Part shown: one piece after another, positions 22,472-33,976 of the stretch
How positions within the stretch are numbered: the stretch's first letter is position 1
Layout of the letters: the number at the start of each line of letters is the position of its first letter
Assembly: GCA_030280995.1 (NCBI GenBank)
Contig: JASXTE010000008.1
Coordinates: 1,227,501-1,291,500 of the forward strand
From: Hemileia vastatrix
Taxonomy: Eukaryota > Basidiomycota > Pucciniomycetes > Pucciniales > Zaghouaniaceae
DNA length: 64,000 nt
Direction of reading: 5' to 3'
The notes under the pieces: model-generated
Seen by the model: only the letters and a program-made list of their open reading frames with translations
Database searches by the model: none
What the model was told of the DNA's origin: nothing
Program-made: the position numbers and the translations under genes

Positions 22472-25400
22472 TTATTTAGATTTAAGTTTTTTCAAGAGAT
22501 TTTTAAGATCAGAGATTTCATTTTCTGGAATCCACTGGTCATATTCACTTGACTTATTTTTAAACCTTAATAGATACTCAACTCTCTTTTCTTTTGTAAG
22601 GTGTCTCTTTTTAAGTATCTTTTCAATTTCTGCCTTTTCAACTATTTCTTCAGGTTGCTTTTTATGCCTTTCTAATCTTCTTGGAAATTTAGCAGTATCA
22701 TTAGAATGGTATGGTTTTATAAGAGAAATAGGAAACACTGGATGTTTTCTATCATATGGTGCATATAGAATAAATTCAACAGCATTGTTGCCAACCATTT
22801 TTTTAACTACAAATGGTCCAATGAATGGATCCTTAAATTCAACATTTCCATTTAAATTGAAATTTAGTGTAGAAATAAGGACTTCATCACCCTCTTTGAA
22901 CATTTGCTCTTTATGGGCTTTATCCCATCTTTTCTTCTCATACTCAAATGCCTTATTTATACATTCTTGAGCATGCTTTCTGCATAATTCTTGCATCTGA
23001 AGAAAAGACTATCTGGATGGATATCCAATCTAGGTAAATTATTAAGAGTTTTAGCAGGGGTATTAGGTGCATAACCCAACCATAACTCAAATGGATTTTT
23101 TCCAGTGACCGAATGTACTGTACTATTGTATGCAAATTCTAAACCTGGGATAAGGGTTACTCAATCATGCATAAATTTGTCATTGTCTTTAAAGTCAAAA
23201 CCAAAAGCACAATATCTTCTTATCATATCTTCTAAGGTTTGTATCATTCTTTCTGCTTTCCCATCAGTTTGTGGATGGTGTGCCTTAGAAAGTTTTAATT
23301 GAAAACTTGAAACATCCATAAGTAATGTCCAGTACTCAGAAGTAAATTTAGGATCTCTGTCTGAAACTATTTCTTTTGGGAATCCTGCTATATTTAACAT
23401 TTGTGTCCACCATAAAAAATCTAAGTCTTTTTTCAGAAACCTCTTTGTGGGTAGGAATAAATTTGCACATTTTTTTAAATCTATCTTCAATTACCAAGCA
23501 GGAGTTACAACTCTTATTCCCTGCTATTGAAAAACATGTTACAAAGTCCATGTTAACTATTTCCCATGGAGCTTTTGGTTGCTCAATTTGTTGTAATAAA
23601 CCAGCTCTTTTTCCTATAAATCTTTTAGATTTTTGACAAGAATCACATGTCTCAACATATTTTTGAACATCATCAGACATGTTAATCCACCAAGCTGTAT
23701 ATTTTACTCTGGTTAATGTTTTATTGAAGTCAAAATGACCTTCTAATATATCATCATGACATATACTTAACATTAACTCCTTCATTGAAGGGGGAATTAC
23801 AATTACATTGCTTAATTTCTTCCTGTAATATATAAAACCATCCTCAATGGAAAATTCTCCTTTTTCTAATGCTTCCTTATACTTTTGTGGTAATGTTTTT
23901 ATCAAAACACTTATTGAAGCATTAGATGTATCATTTAATACTGTAGTAAGTTTACTCAAGTCAGGATCTGAAGCATAATTATCATGAATTGATTGCATAA
24001 ATTCATCCTCAAGATCTACAACATAAATTCCATAAATGCTAATAATTTCTGTTTCAGGATCATAAGCAGGATTATCATCATTATTAGGTAGAGGTACTCT
24101 AGATAACAGATCTACATTAGAGTGTAAGCTTCCTGCTCTATGTGTAATAGTCATCCATCCTTTGTACTCTTGTACAGCTAATTGCCATCTAAACATATGT
24201 CTGTTAGGAGGTTTCATGTTTAAGAGTGACTAAACTGCACTACAGTCAGTTATTAACTCAAATTTTTGGTCTTAAAGTTAATAATGTAGCTTCACAAGAG
24301 CCCATATTACTGCCAAACATTCAAGTTGAGTAGCACCATTTTTCAATTCACTACTTCTTAGAGTATGTGAAATATAGAAAATTACTACTTCTGAAATTTT
24401 CCCTTCAATAAGTTGTTTTTGATGCAAAGCAGCACCCAGACCAATAAAACTTGCATCAGTATACAAAACAAAAGGTAATTGGAAGTCTGGTAATCGCAAG
24501 ATAGGAGCTGTCATCAAACATTCTTTCAACTTACAAAAGCCTATTGTCTTTCATTATTCCAAATGAAAGCTTCTGATTTCTTTAAAAGTGTGGTCAATGG
24601 CGCAGAAATTAATTGGTAGTTTTTTATATATTGTCTATATTAACCACACATACCAAGAAAAGATTGTACATCCCCTATATTTTGATTGATTGAAGACAAC
24701 TTATTTTGGTCTACACATATTTGTAAGCCAGATACAATATGGCAGGGAGCTTTTAAAGACTCAAACCCAAATTTACATTTTTTCAATGAAAGGGTCATTT
24801 TTATTTCATCCATCTTCTGAAACACCTTCTTTAAATGCATTAAGTGTTCATTGCATGTCTTAGAGAACACTATGATGTAATCAATGTATACAATTAACCA
24901 TCCCTCAATCATTTCATTATGGAATGTTATATCCATTAACTTCTGAAATACTGAAGGAGCATTCTTTGGTGCAAATGGCATTCTGACATACTTATAAATT
25001 CCCATGTGTGTTGTTATCAACAAAAAGTTCTGTGAATTCTTTTCAACAGGAATTTGATGGTACCCTTTATTTCCATCTAGGCAACTTATATATTTAGCAC
25101 CTTTAAGGGTAGCATGTATAGAGGCAATCCTTGGCAAGGGATAAATATCATCTACTGTAAATGTATTTAATGCTCTATAATCACCGCACAGTCTTGCTTT
25201 ATCTTGTTCATAAGAAATTAGCACTGGTGATATCACACAATATTTTGGTGTAGTTTCAACCTTTTTAATAATGTTCATCTTTAACAACATCTTAATATTT
25301 TCCTCTATGTCTTTCCTCTTCACTGGTGAAGCAGGGTATGGTTTCTTTTTAAGACTAGCAGGAATATTATCCATATCACAGGTTAAACTAATCTTCATCT

Positions 25401-26513
25401 CATGATCTTTTACAAGGCCAAGTTCATTGGTCCCATGTGCAAAAGCCATTGAAAATTCTTTAATTAAGTCCAAAATATTTGTCTTCTCAGATTCACTTAT
25501 CTGAGTTCCAAATGATGCTTTAGAAATTTCTGTTTCCAGAAGTTCCATCTCACTGGCTTCTATTCCTTTGCAAGGAATATCTATCACTGACTCAATGTGT
25601 AAGACTGTGTTAAAAGAATTTATTTTAAATGTTCTTTTACCATTCATGCCAATTGTAAAATTATTATTAGCAGAGTCAAATTCACACCAAAATTAGTCAG
25701 AATGTCATTTCCAATGATAAAACAGCTACTACAATTAGTATTATCCATTACTACAAAGTCACAAGTTACTCTAACATAACCATGATGATGTTTAAAGAAA
25801 AGAGAATCTTTGTATTTAACAATGGGGAATAGTACTGATCCAATACCTCTCCAATTTTTACTTTAAAGGGTTTCAAGCTTTGACTTATAATCACTATCAA
25901 CTCTCTGTAATTTACATGCAGAAACAACAGAACCAGCAGCTCCTGTTTTCAATACTATATTTACATTTTCTCCAGAAATAATAGCTGGAACCATGATAGG
26001 TGTTATTTTAAAGTTATTAGCTTGTATATCCTTAATGATTTCAGCATCCTCAAAATTCATTAAAGATTAATTTGAGTCCATACTTAATATTGGATTTTCA
26101 AAGATGGACAAATCATCTTTAAACATACAGACTTAATTTTCATCACTATATGAGATATTACTGTCATAATCACTTGAATCTTTAGTTTTTTCTGTTTCAT
26201 TTTCAGATTAATGTTGATTTTCAACATTATTTATATTTTTCTCACATTTGTGACCTTTAACCCAAAGCTTATTACACTTATAACAAGTATTAGTCACATA
26301 CTTTTTAGTTAATACAGGTGCAGTAGGTTTTTTCTGTTTTTCCTGCAGTGTTTTTGAATTCTGATTTTTCTCAGGTTCATTATTTTGTTTAAAAGTGGTG
26401 TACCTTGCTTCATACTTATGGTTTAATAATATTTCATTACAAATAATAATAAATTCAGAGTATTCATTAACCATTATTTTTCTAGCTACAACAATGTCTC
26501 TGACAGATATAGG
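22472..26513 (-). pseudogene. Gypsy-2 pol (protease to chromodomain), multiply broken
   Basis: Homologous over its whole length to gypsy-3 pol. Surviving frames in element order: zinc knuckle CYKCNKLWVKGHKC (near 26270); protease reading KTGAAGSVVS, so the catalytic Asp is lost to Lys (near 25950); reverse transcriptase 25647-24640 with YIDY in place of YIDD; RNase H 24529-24278; integrase 24217-23161; and a tail with GPF module and chromodomain 22996-22472 (WIPENEISDLKNLLKK). Several frameshifts and stops separate these frames, for example near 24230, 24540 and 23450. Not functional. Confidence 0.9.
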
Positions 26514-26888
26514 TAATAGGGGGTGTCAGTTCTGGCAAATCCGCACTTAAATTAAGTGCGGATTTCAAACCAAATCAGCACTTACAAATCAGCACTTAAA
26601 TTTTGCAAAAAAGTCACTTGTTTCAAAAAAGGGTGTCAGTTATGACCTCAAATCAGCACTTTTTTCCCGTTTTTTTTCACAACCACATTTTGGCCACAAA
26701 ACATCCCTTCCTTTCTTACCCCATCCCTGTCACATGTGACACACTGACCTTCCTCGCTACCTACCCATCAATCCTCGGCACACACCCCTTCCTGACATTT
26801 TCAATATTTTGACCAGGCATGTTTACATTCTTTTTTACTTATTTCTTCTACTTTTTAATCTTTTTTCTTGTTATGTGCCAGTTTCATA

Positions 26889-28203
26889 ATGCCTCCCAGA
26901 CATTCCAAATCTCAAAAGGTAACTCAAAAATCTGCTTCGTCACAAAAGTCTCCTCGTAAAGCAAGCCCTACACCTGAAAAATCAAAGGCAAGTTCAGGTC
27001 AGCTTAAAAAGGATGATTATCTCATCATAATCAACTTCCTTAAAATAAAATCAAATTTTGAAGCATGTTTTGGATGTGAAAAGTCCACTCGTATTGGACG
27101 TCCACCTTCTTCAAAGGTTAATGGCTACTTGTTGATGGCCAATGAAGTAAGGAAGAAAACAAGGGGGAGAATCGATATCAATCCTAAACAAATGAAGGAG
27201 AGATTTAAGAGTTACCATTCAAAATATAAAAAGACTCATCATGCTGTAAATGAAACTGGCTTTGGTATTGACGATGATGATTTGGAGATTGGAATTACTA
27301 CTGTTTCCGAAAAGCTCAATGTCATGTGTCCTTTCTATGAGGAAATGGATAATCTTTTTGGCACCCGAGTTGATGTAAACCCTTGGTTTCTACACGATAC
27401 TACTAAGCATATACCCTCTGGATCCAAACCTTCCTATAATCCTCCCAACACACCTTTACTTGAAGAAGATCAATCCCCTCCACCTTCTAACCATAGTTCA
27501 GCTGAAGATGATCCCAACTATCAAGCAGAACAATTATATCGCAGAAGATCTGAATCCTCAGAGGCCCAAAATTTAAATGTATGTTTACTTTTTGTTTTTT
27601 CTTCAATTCTTCTCTGAATTTCTCTTTCTTTCTAGTCTCCTCCTACTCAAACTCAATCTCCATTAAATAATCTCAATTCTGGAAATGTGAATACCTCTTT
27701 AGAAGCTGCTTTAGAAGAACTTCCTGAAGCCTCTCGTTCAAACTCCAAACTAAAGCGTCGAGCCTCAACTTCAATGAACTTGAACCATCTATTAAAACGT
27801 GGTAATACTTCAACAAGCTCATTTGGCTCCCTTGAGGATTATTTTGAAAAAAAAGATATAAGTAAGTTTTGTTTACTATATATCTTAATCATTAACTCAT
27901 TTATTTATTTATTTCAATTTAATTTTCTCAGCGAAATCAACTATTGCAAATAATGCCCTTGACTTTGAGAAGATGAAGTTTGATCATATGCTAAGGAAAG
28001 ATCAGCAAGCCTTAGATTTGGAAGAAAAAAAATTTGAGGTAGAGCAGATGGAAAGAGTAAATGACCGTCAATTTCAAAGAGAAATGGCTACTTGTGAATT
28101 GGAAAAACAAGAGAGTTTTAAAAAAAAAGATTTCATTATGGAATGTGTTAAAAATGGCCAATCTTATGAGGACATTAAAAAATTACTTGACCTTTTCAAT
28201 TGA
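26889..28203 (+). CDS. Myb/SANT-like Harbinger accessory protein B, intact
   Basis: Three exons, 26889-27578, 27636-27861 and 27932-28203, join in phase (GT-AG introns of 57 and 70 bases) into 395 residues with no stop. I chose the ATG at 26889 because MPPRHSKSQ aligns with the starts of copies A and C. The basic, Ser/Lys-rich N terminus is followed by the SANT-like region (about residues 38-110: DDYLIIINFLKIKSNFEAC, GCEKSTRIGRPPSSKVNGYL). A conserved block FYEEMDNLFGTRVDVNP comes next, then an acidic/Ser-rich linker, and a C-terminal charged coiled coil ending SYEDIKKLLDLFN. In related transposons the Myb-like partner is reported to bind the ends and bring transposase to the nucleus; here that role is inferred. 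Confidence 0.8.
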
Positions 28204-28349
28204 TAAATTGTTTTTCTAGTTAATTTAATTTTGGTAATATTTTCTTATATGCTGACTTATAAAAGGAAAAGAATATAGTACGTTATTTTTGACAAAAATT
28301 TGAATGTATAATAAAAATTTTCTATCTTTACTTTCTAGTCAATAAGTTT

Positions 28350-28548
28350 GCTTATCTAAATTTTTCTAAGTCATCAATTTCACATGTCAGATTTAAAAAA
28401 TTGGCAATGCCCTCCCCTGCATTTTATTGAAACAAGGGGTGGGTACCACCAAATTTTTCTAAGTCATCAATTTCACATGTCAGATTTAAAAAATTGGCAA
28501 TACCCTCCCCTGCATTTTATTGAAGTAAAGGGTGAAAGTCATCAAAAT
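28350..28548. repeat. Tandem duplication between the two Harbinger B genes
   Basis: Two copies of about 95-100 bases, each with TTTTTCTAAGTCATCAATTT, ATTTAAAAAATTGGCAAT and CCCTCCCCTGCATTTTATTG. Element C carries the equivalent pair in reverse orientation at about 49776-49940. The location between convergent genes suggests a 3'-end region. Confidence 0.8.
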
Positions 28549-28990
28549 TTAATATAATTACATAAATTAATTAATATATAAATAAGATATGTCAAGTATA
28601 CTACTTTTAAAGTAATGACAATTCCTTAAGCCAAAATGCAGATCAAGTCTAGAAACTAGGTTTGGGACTTTCCACAGGTATAGGCTAGAGGAACCCCATG
28701 AAACAAATTAATGTTATCATGATTACCATTTATACAACACAAGGTCGTGGGCCCATTACTTTAATTTCAAAAATTGAAATATCATATTTATTTATTAAAA
28801 ATTTATGGAAGAATATTAAATATTTGGTTATTTTTTTGTATATATTACTTGATTGAGTTACTAAGAGGGGCAATAATGCTCTAACAACATGCTCGCTGCA
28901 TTAGAACTCAATCATGTAATAATACAAAAAATTTTAAAGAATTTTCTTTGATGGAAAAACAATAATTTTACATTTTCAGCTAATATTTTA
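28549..28990. other. Harbinger B inter-gene spacer
   Basis: AT-rich and non-coding. A stretch with ACAACACAAGGTCGTGGGCCCATTAC matches, in reverse, the spacer of element C near 49570, which shows the two elements share ancestry across the spacer. Confidence 0.6.
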
Positions 28991-29236
28991 TGGAAGTGAA
29001 CTCTGTTCTTCGCCCAAAGAACAGAGTTCATCCTCCTATTTTCACACTCTGTTTAAAAAGAATAAAATGACTTACCTGGAGAGATGAGTTGAGAAAAAAG
29101 AAATATAAGTGAATGGAAGTGAACTCTGTTCTTCGCCCGAAGAACAGAGTTCATCCTCCTATTTTCACACTCTGTTTAAAAAGAATAAAATGACTTACCT
29201 GGAGAGATGAGTTGAGAAAAAAGAAATATAAGTGAA
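28991..29236. repeat. 123-base tandem duplication containing a strong hairpin
   Basis: Copies 28991-29113 and 29114-29236 are almost identical. Each begins with a perfect inverted repeat, GAACTCTGTTCTT...AAGAACAGAGTTC, separated by a few bases. In the second copy the arms extend to 15 bases around a 2-base centre. It lies at the 3' side of the truncated transposase, where the catalytic domain would be expected. Confidence 0.85.
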
Positions 29237-29846
29237 ATTGATTGAGTGATGTAGGAAGAGAGGAGAAAACGGATATGAGTGAAGAAAAAAAAGAGAGTGA
29301 CTGAAAAAATATGCGTTTGCTGAAAATATGCGATTTCATTTTTGTTGGCCAGGTGAGAAGTTGAGATTCCAAGGAGTTGATGGCAGTGATACATCGTTTG
29401 GTATAAGTGTTAACTGAACCATACCCTAAATCAAAGACATTTTCTAAACGTTTCAAAGCGGCTCCATTACCATTTGAACCCAAACGACATAGTGTGATGG
29501 CCAATTGAATTGAAGGATGTCGTTGTTCTTTTTGAGAATTATTGTGAAATATGGGATGATCCTGAATAATCTCAAGCAATTTAAGGAAACATTCCTGAGA
29601 AGTCCTGAACAGCTGTCTAAAACTGGGTGTAGATAGGTTAAGAAGTGTTTGGATGGTGTACTTGGGGGTATGAAGTACTTGAGGCTTTCTGGGAAGAAGG
29701 TAACGTTTCGTGGCCATTTTTGATAAAAAGACAAAATCTTCTTCTAGATCAGAATCAGAATCGCAATCAGAGTCCAAGAGCAGTTGAAGAGCCATGAAAG
29801 TCATTGCTTTATGTAATTTATCACGATTTGAAAGTGAGGAAGGCAT
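29151..29846 (-). pseudogene. PIF/Harbinger transposase, N-terminal part only
   Basis: The frame from ATG 29846 reads about 180 residues of a transposase N terminus: an acidic start, then a helix-turn-helix type region with TPSFRQLFRTSQECF, QLAITLCRLGSNGNG and FDLGYGSVNTYTKRCITAI, ending LLTWP. After that point the sequence turns into low-complexity residues and stops. No DDE catalytic domain (DGT or the later D and E motifs) is present on either strand, so this protein could bind DNA but not cut it. Confidence 0.75.
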
Positions 29847-30776
29847 AACTCTTATATGATATGATATGAAGATGTAAGTGATGTACGATGTTTTGAGTTA
29901 TGAAGTGTTATTCTGCGGAGTGCTGCGTATGAATGGGATGATGCTGACAAATCAGTGAAATGGGACTTGATGGTGAAATCAGCACTTTTGGTTGAGAAAG
30001 TGCGGATTTGAGTGAAATAAGTGACTTATTTCATTTTGAAATCCACCAGTATTGGGGCTAGTGTGTTTTGGAAATCCGCACTTATTTAAGTGCGGATTTG
30101 GTCAAATTTAAGTGCGGATTTGTAAGTGCGGATTTGCCAGAACTGACACCCCCTAATTTATATATTATTTTATCTTTCCATAAGTTAAAATCCATATTTG
30201 GCTCAATGGCTTTCAATATTTTATTTAAATTTAATAAAAATACCATTGGTTTGTCACCCTTTAACGAATTATACCTAGTTTTCTCATATAATCTTTTCTG
30301 AGTTAGTCTGAATTTAGAACCTCCAAGTTGTTTTTCAATGAAGTGTTTCCATTCAGCCCAAGAGTAATCTTTACCCTTACTTAATACAGCTTCAAATCAT
30401 AATTAAGCAAAATCCTTAAATAAACAAATTAGTTTTGATGTTATTTCTTCATCTGGTAACTTATATGTGAACTTTAAATTGTCAATTCTTTGAATAAAAT
30501 GCTTCCAATTAGAGCTGGCTTCCCCATCATAAGTTGGGTCCTGATCAATCTTTGGCCAGTTCTTCTGATTGGATTTAGTCTCACTAATCTTTGGTAAATT
30601 TAATAAAACATTTAATCTGGATAAATGGTCTTGTATTTCCTCTTTCATGGATTTGTGACTTGCATTTGTCTTCTCAGACTTGGCACTTCCACCAGATGTT
30701 TTTACTTGCAGTGGCATTGGAAATGATTGAGATTCATTTTTACAAATGAAAGGATTATTATTATACTCTGTATACT

Positions 30777-32276
30777 TGTCAGGCTAAGGTCAAGTACAAG
30801 GACGTGAACTAGCTTGAATGCTCAGTTGTCTAGAAGATTTTAATGGTCCTATATGAATACTGTAGTATTAATCCACTAAGTTGTAAAATAAAATCAAATA
30901 TAAAGGTCTCAGTAATATAATTCTCACTATTCTTATATATGGCTTACAATCTTTGTAGTTGGTAGAAAAATAGATTATATAATTCAGATACTATTAAAAA
31001 GTCTTATAAAAGTACTAATTGATATGTATTGTAATTTATTTGGTTATATTGGTTAAATTGTAATGATAAAGAATGTAGAAACAAGACCCAAAAACCTCCT
31101 CCTTTTATACACACTGAGTTTCCCAATAAATCCCTTGATATACCATCCAATACACAGTTAATGACGCCTCAAAACAACTAATAGACCTTCCCATCAACAT
31201 CCCTAGTGACCCATGACATAATTAGACAAGTAACAACCGCCAAAATACTGTAATAATAAGGGAGATCCATCAAAATTAACGAAAAAGACAAAAAGAGAGT
31301 ATATGCGCATAAAACAATGATATAAAAGACTAAAGGGGACTTTTTTAAGGTTAATAATAGCTTAATAATAAGGGGGATTTACTGTGGAAATAATGGGGCT
31401 AATCCTGACATTATACTACGTGAAATTCCCATTCAAAAATAACCAAAACTGACTGAGAAACCACCCAAAAACTTAAAAAAGAGCATGAGATGTGGGGTAA
31501 CTACATGCAGTTCTTGGCAGGCGCTTGCACGGGTAAATCCTTGACTAAATTAGGCAAATTTAAGCGTGGTGATGAAATAAAGTGCCAAGAGTGAGGTTAT
31601 TAATGAAATTAGTGCATATAAACAAGGTCAATGCATTATTAATTAAGCTAGGACACTAAATAAGCGCCTGTTGCCTATTTTAGTGTGTTTCCCCACAGTG
31701 GGCGTAGAATGTGGGGTAATTATAGTGTGAAAAAGCTAAATTTGCTAAAAATGAAGCTATTCACACGGGAAAAAAGCAGGCAGTATGTGGCCAGTACACA
31801 GAAGCCATTTCTGGCATAAAAAACACCAAATTTGAAAAGTGTTATTTTTATGCATTTAAATAGCCAAATCAATAGTTCTAATTGAGCCCAATTGATCTGT
31901 CAAAGCGCAATTTTGATATTCTCAATTTTATAGCGCATATAGTCAACTTTTAAGTGAAATAAAGCGCATTTCTTGTTTTTTGCATAAAACAATGAATATA
32001 ACAGCTTTAAGTGTACTTAAAAATTATGTAGCCTTATACTTAAGGTTCTTAAGATTACCCTAACATATTCCAACTTAATATTAAGTACATAAGACCTATA
32101 AAAGGTGGATATATGCGTGTATATAAGGTGTTATAATGGCATTTTTTGTGTATTATCATAATTTTACTTATGTATACTATTTGTGTACTCTTATTTATTG
32201 TTCCCATGTATAGTTCATGTGTTTAACATAATTTATAATCACTTTTTACTCAGTCCTGGAGATATACAGGCTGACA
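30777..32276 (-). mobile_element. Solo LTR, family A
   Basis: Exactly 1500 bases, starting TGTCAGGCTAAGG and ending TACAGGCTGACA, with the duplication ATACT at 30772-30776 and 32277-32281 inside gypsy-2 gag. The intact gypsy-3 sequence near 62810 (ATTATACTTATGATTATCC) shows the empty site. No internal region is present, so an element inserted here and was reduced by LTR-LTR recombination. Confidence 0.93.
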
Positions 32277-32924
32277 ATACTTATGATGATCCTGATTCAT
32301 TAGTAGATTAGCAGTTTCAATCTCAACCTTAGTTTATCTTTGTAACAGTTCAGAAAAACTCTGATTTGTTTGTGCAAAAGATAACTTTTTTCTTTATTCA
32401 TATTTTAATAAATGTGCTTCATACAATTTTTCTAACTCACAGAATTTGTTTGAAAGGTCATTATATTTATTACTTAAAGAATCATATTTAAGAGTATAGA
32501 GCCAAGTGTTCTTTCTCTAATTCTTTATTTCTTGTTGCCAATTTAGAAATATTCAATTTCAAGGAAGAAATTGTTTCACTTGTGAGCTTAATTGTCTGTT
32601 CCTCACACTCAGTCATTCTATTCCATAATTCTGAAACAATTCTATGTACAGTTGGGTTATTATTAAAATACTCCATTTCTTCCTTCTCACATTCATCACT
32701 ATTTTTTGAAGTTCTCATCTCCCTAATAAGTGGTGGCAACTGAGGGTTAATTGTATTATTATTGTAAATAGTACTATTGTTATTCACAAAAGATAAATCA
32801 GGTGTATCTACATTAAAACCTAATTTTCTTAAGTCCTCCTCAATATTCAGGACAGATTTCACATCAATAACATTACCTATATTGTAATCATTAGTATTGT
32901 GTTCAATCTGAGAGGGTATTCTAC

Positions 32925-33382
32925 TTACCACGAGATAGGAGCAAGCCCTGACTTTTGGCGCTTTTGCTTTCCTCTGTAGGGGTGAGCTGAGGTTGTCTGG
33001 TGAGGGGGTGGATCCCTGTTGCAATTGTGGCTTGACCACTGCTGATGGAACCAATACCACATCCATTTCTCTACCAAGATCTTGTCCTGGGGCTGACTTG
33101 ATCCTCCTTGGGTAGGGGGTTTTTGGTTTGGCTGACCTCCCTTTAAATCTGCCAAAGTTTGGTTCATTTGCTGAAATCCCACCTTTCAGTTGTTCTGCAG
33201 CTGCTCTACCTCCATTAGTATGGTAGATATTGACTCCTCTAGTCTCAGAACCTGTTTTTTGCCAGATGGGATATTTGATCCTGAAGAGGAGGTGAATTCT
33301 TTTTTATAGTTATCTTTTTTAATAAGGCGTCCTTTTTTTCTATGCCTATTGCTTCTGGCTGTGGGTAGGATTGGCCCTCCAT
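32925..33382 (-). pseudogene. Gypsy-2 overlapping ORF1 (WKWD protein), frameshifted
   Basis: The ORF1 frame begins at the ATG near 33382 (ATCACTATGGAGG context). It passes through a frameshift near 33245-33250 and a stop at 33183-33188. It ends with 33182-32925, containing VEKWMWYWFHQQW, CNRDPPPH, SAHPYRGK and a final SW-stop. It aligns closely with the gypsy-3 copy, including the stop codon inside TGGTAAGTA. Confidence 0.55.
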
Positions 33383-33467
33383 AGTGATGTCCTGGAACAG
33401 TTTTTTTAGCTTTAGACCTGGTGTTAAAAGCAGGTTTATCACTTACATTGTCCTGTGGAGCACTCAT

Positions 33468-33976
33468 TATGACTTAAGTAACTATTCTTCAAATGTACAT
33501 AAGAGAAAACCTGTATGGTAATTAGTAGACAAAAATTATTAGCAATATAATTACTAATAAAAGCACTGGAGCTTACCCTGAATTTATATCTTTATTTGTT
33601 TAAATAAAATAAAAGAAAAATTTGAAAAATTATGTTAAAAATTAATTAATAAGTTTAACTAGACCTCTATAAGGTTGATTAATTAGCTTACCAAGATTTA
33701 ACCAAATACCAATTTAATTGGGTGTTATATTGGTGACCAAATACCAAGTGAAATTGGGTTTATATTGGGTACAGTTACTACTGTAAATACCTAATTTTTA
33801 TTATAAAAGATTAGTACAATTATTATAAGAGTTCTTTTCCTCAATCAATGAGCTATGATGACCCACTAATGTGCTGCAGACCCAAAAATTTGGTTGGTAT
33901 GAGATATACTGGAGTAAAAATCATGTCCTAAGGCTTATACTAAATCATAAGTAATAATTAAGGAAAGACCCCCCAT
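33468..33976. other. Gypsy-2 5' leader and primer-binding site
   Basis: An AT-rich leader without genes. TGGGGGGTCTTTCC in element sense (33975-33962) next to the LTR is a one-insertion variant of the gypsy-1 and gypsy-4 primer site. Confidence 0.65.

Larger units (their letters stand above)
26517..30153 (+). mobile_element. Harbinger-like element B with intact partner gene
   Basis: A 3.6-kb DNA transposon sits inside gypsy-2 gag. Inverted ends read TAGGGGGTGTCAGTTCTGGC at the left and GCCAGAACTGACACCCCC at the right. TAA is present at 26514-26516 and 30154-30156; the empty site is visible in gypsy-3 near 62200 (GGTAATTTGTATATTA). Both ends carry several copies of AAGTGCGGATTT or its complement. 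It carries a rightward Myb/SANT-like gene and a leftward transposase lacking its catalytic part, the classic two-gene convergent layout of PIF/Harbinger elements. Confidence 0.9.
30160..33467 (-). pseudogene. Gypsy-2 gag region, split by a solo LTR
   Basis: Fragments of the gag part: the start MSAPQDNVSDKPAFNTRSK at 33467; the body 33066-32488 (coiled coil, NPTVHRIVSELWNRMTECEE); then, after the LTR insertion, 30717-30403 and 30402-30160. The fragments match gypsy-3 gag with frameshifts and stops. A short stretch up to 26517 continues on the other side of Harbinger B. Confidence 0.85.
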
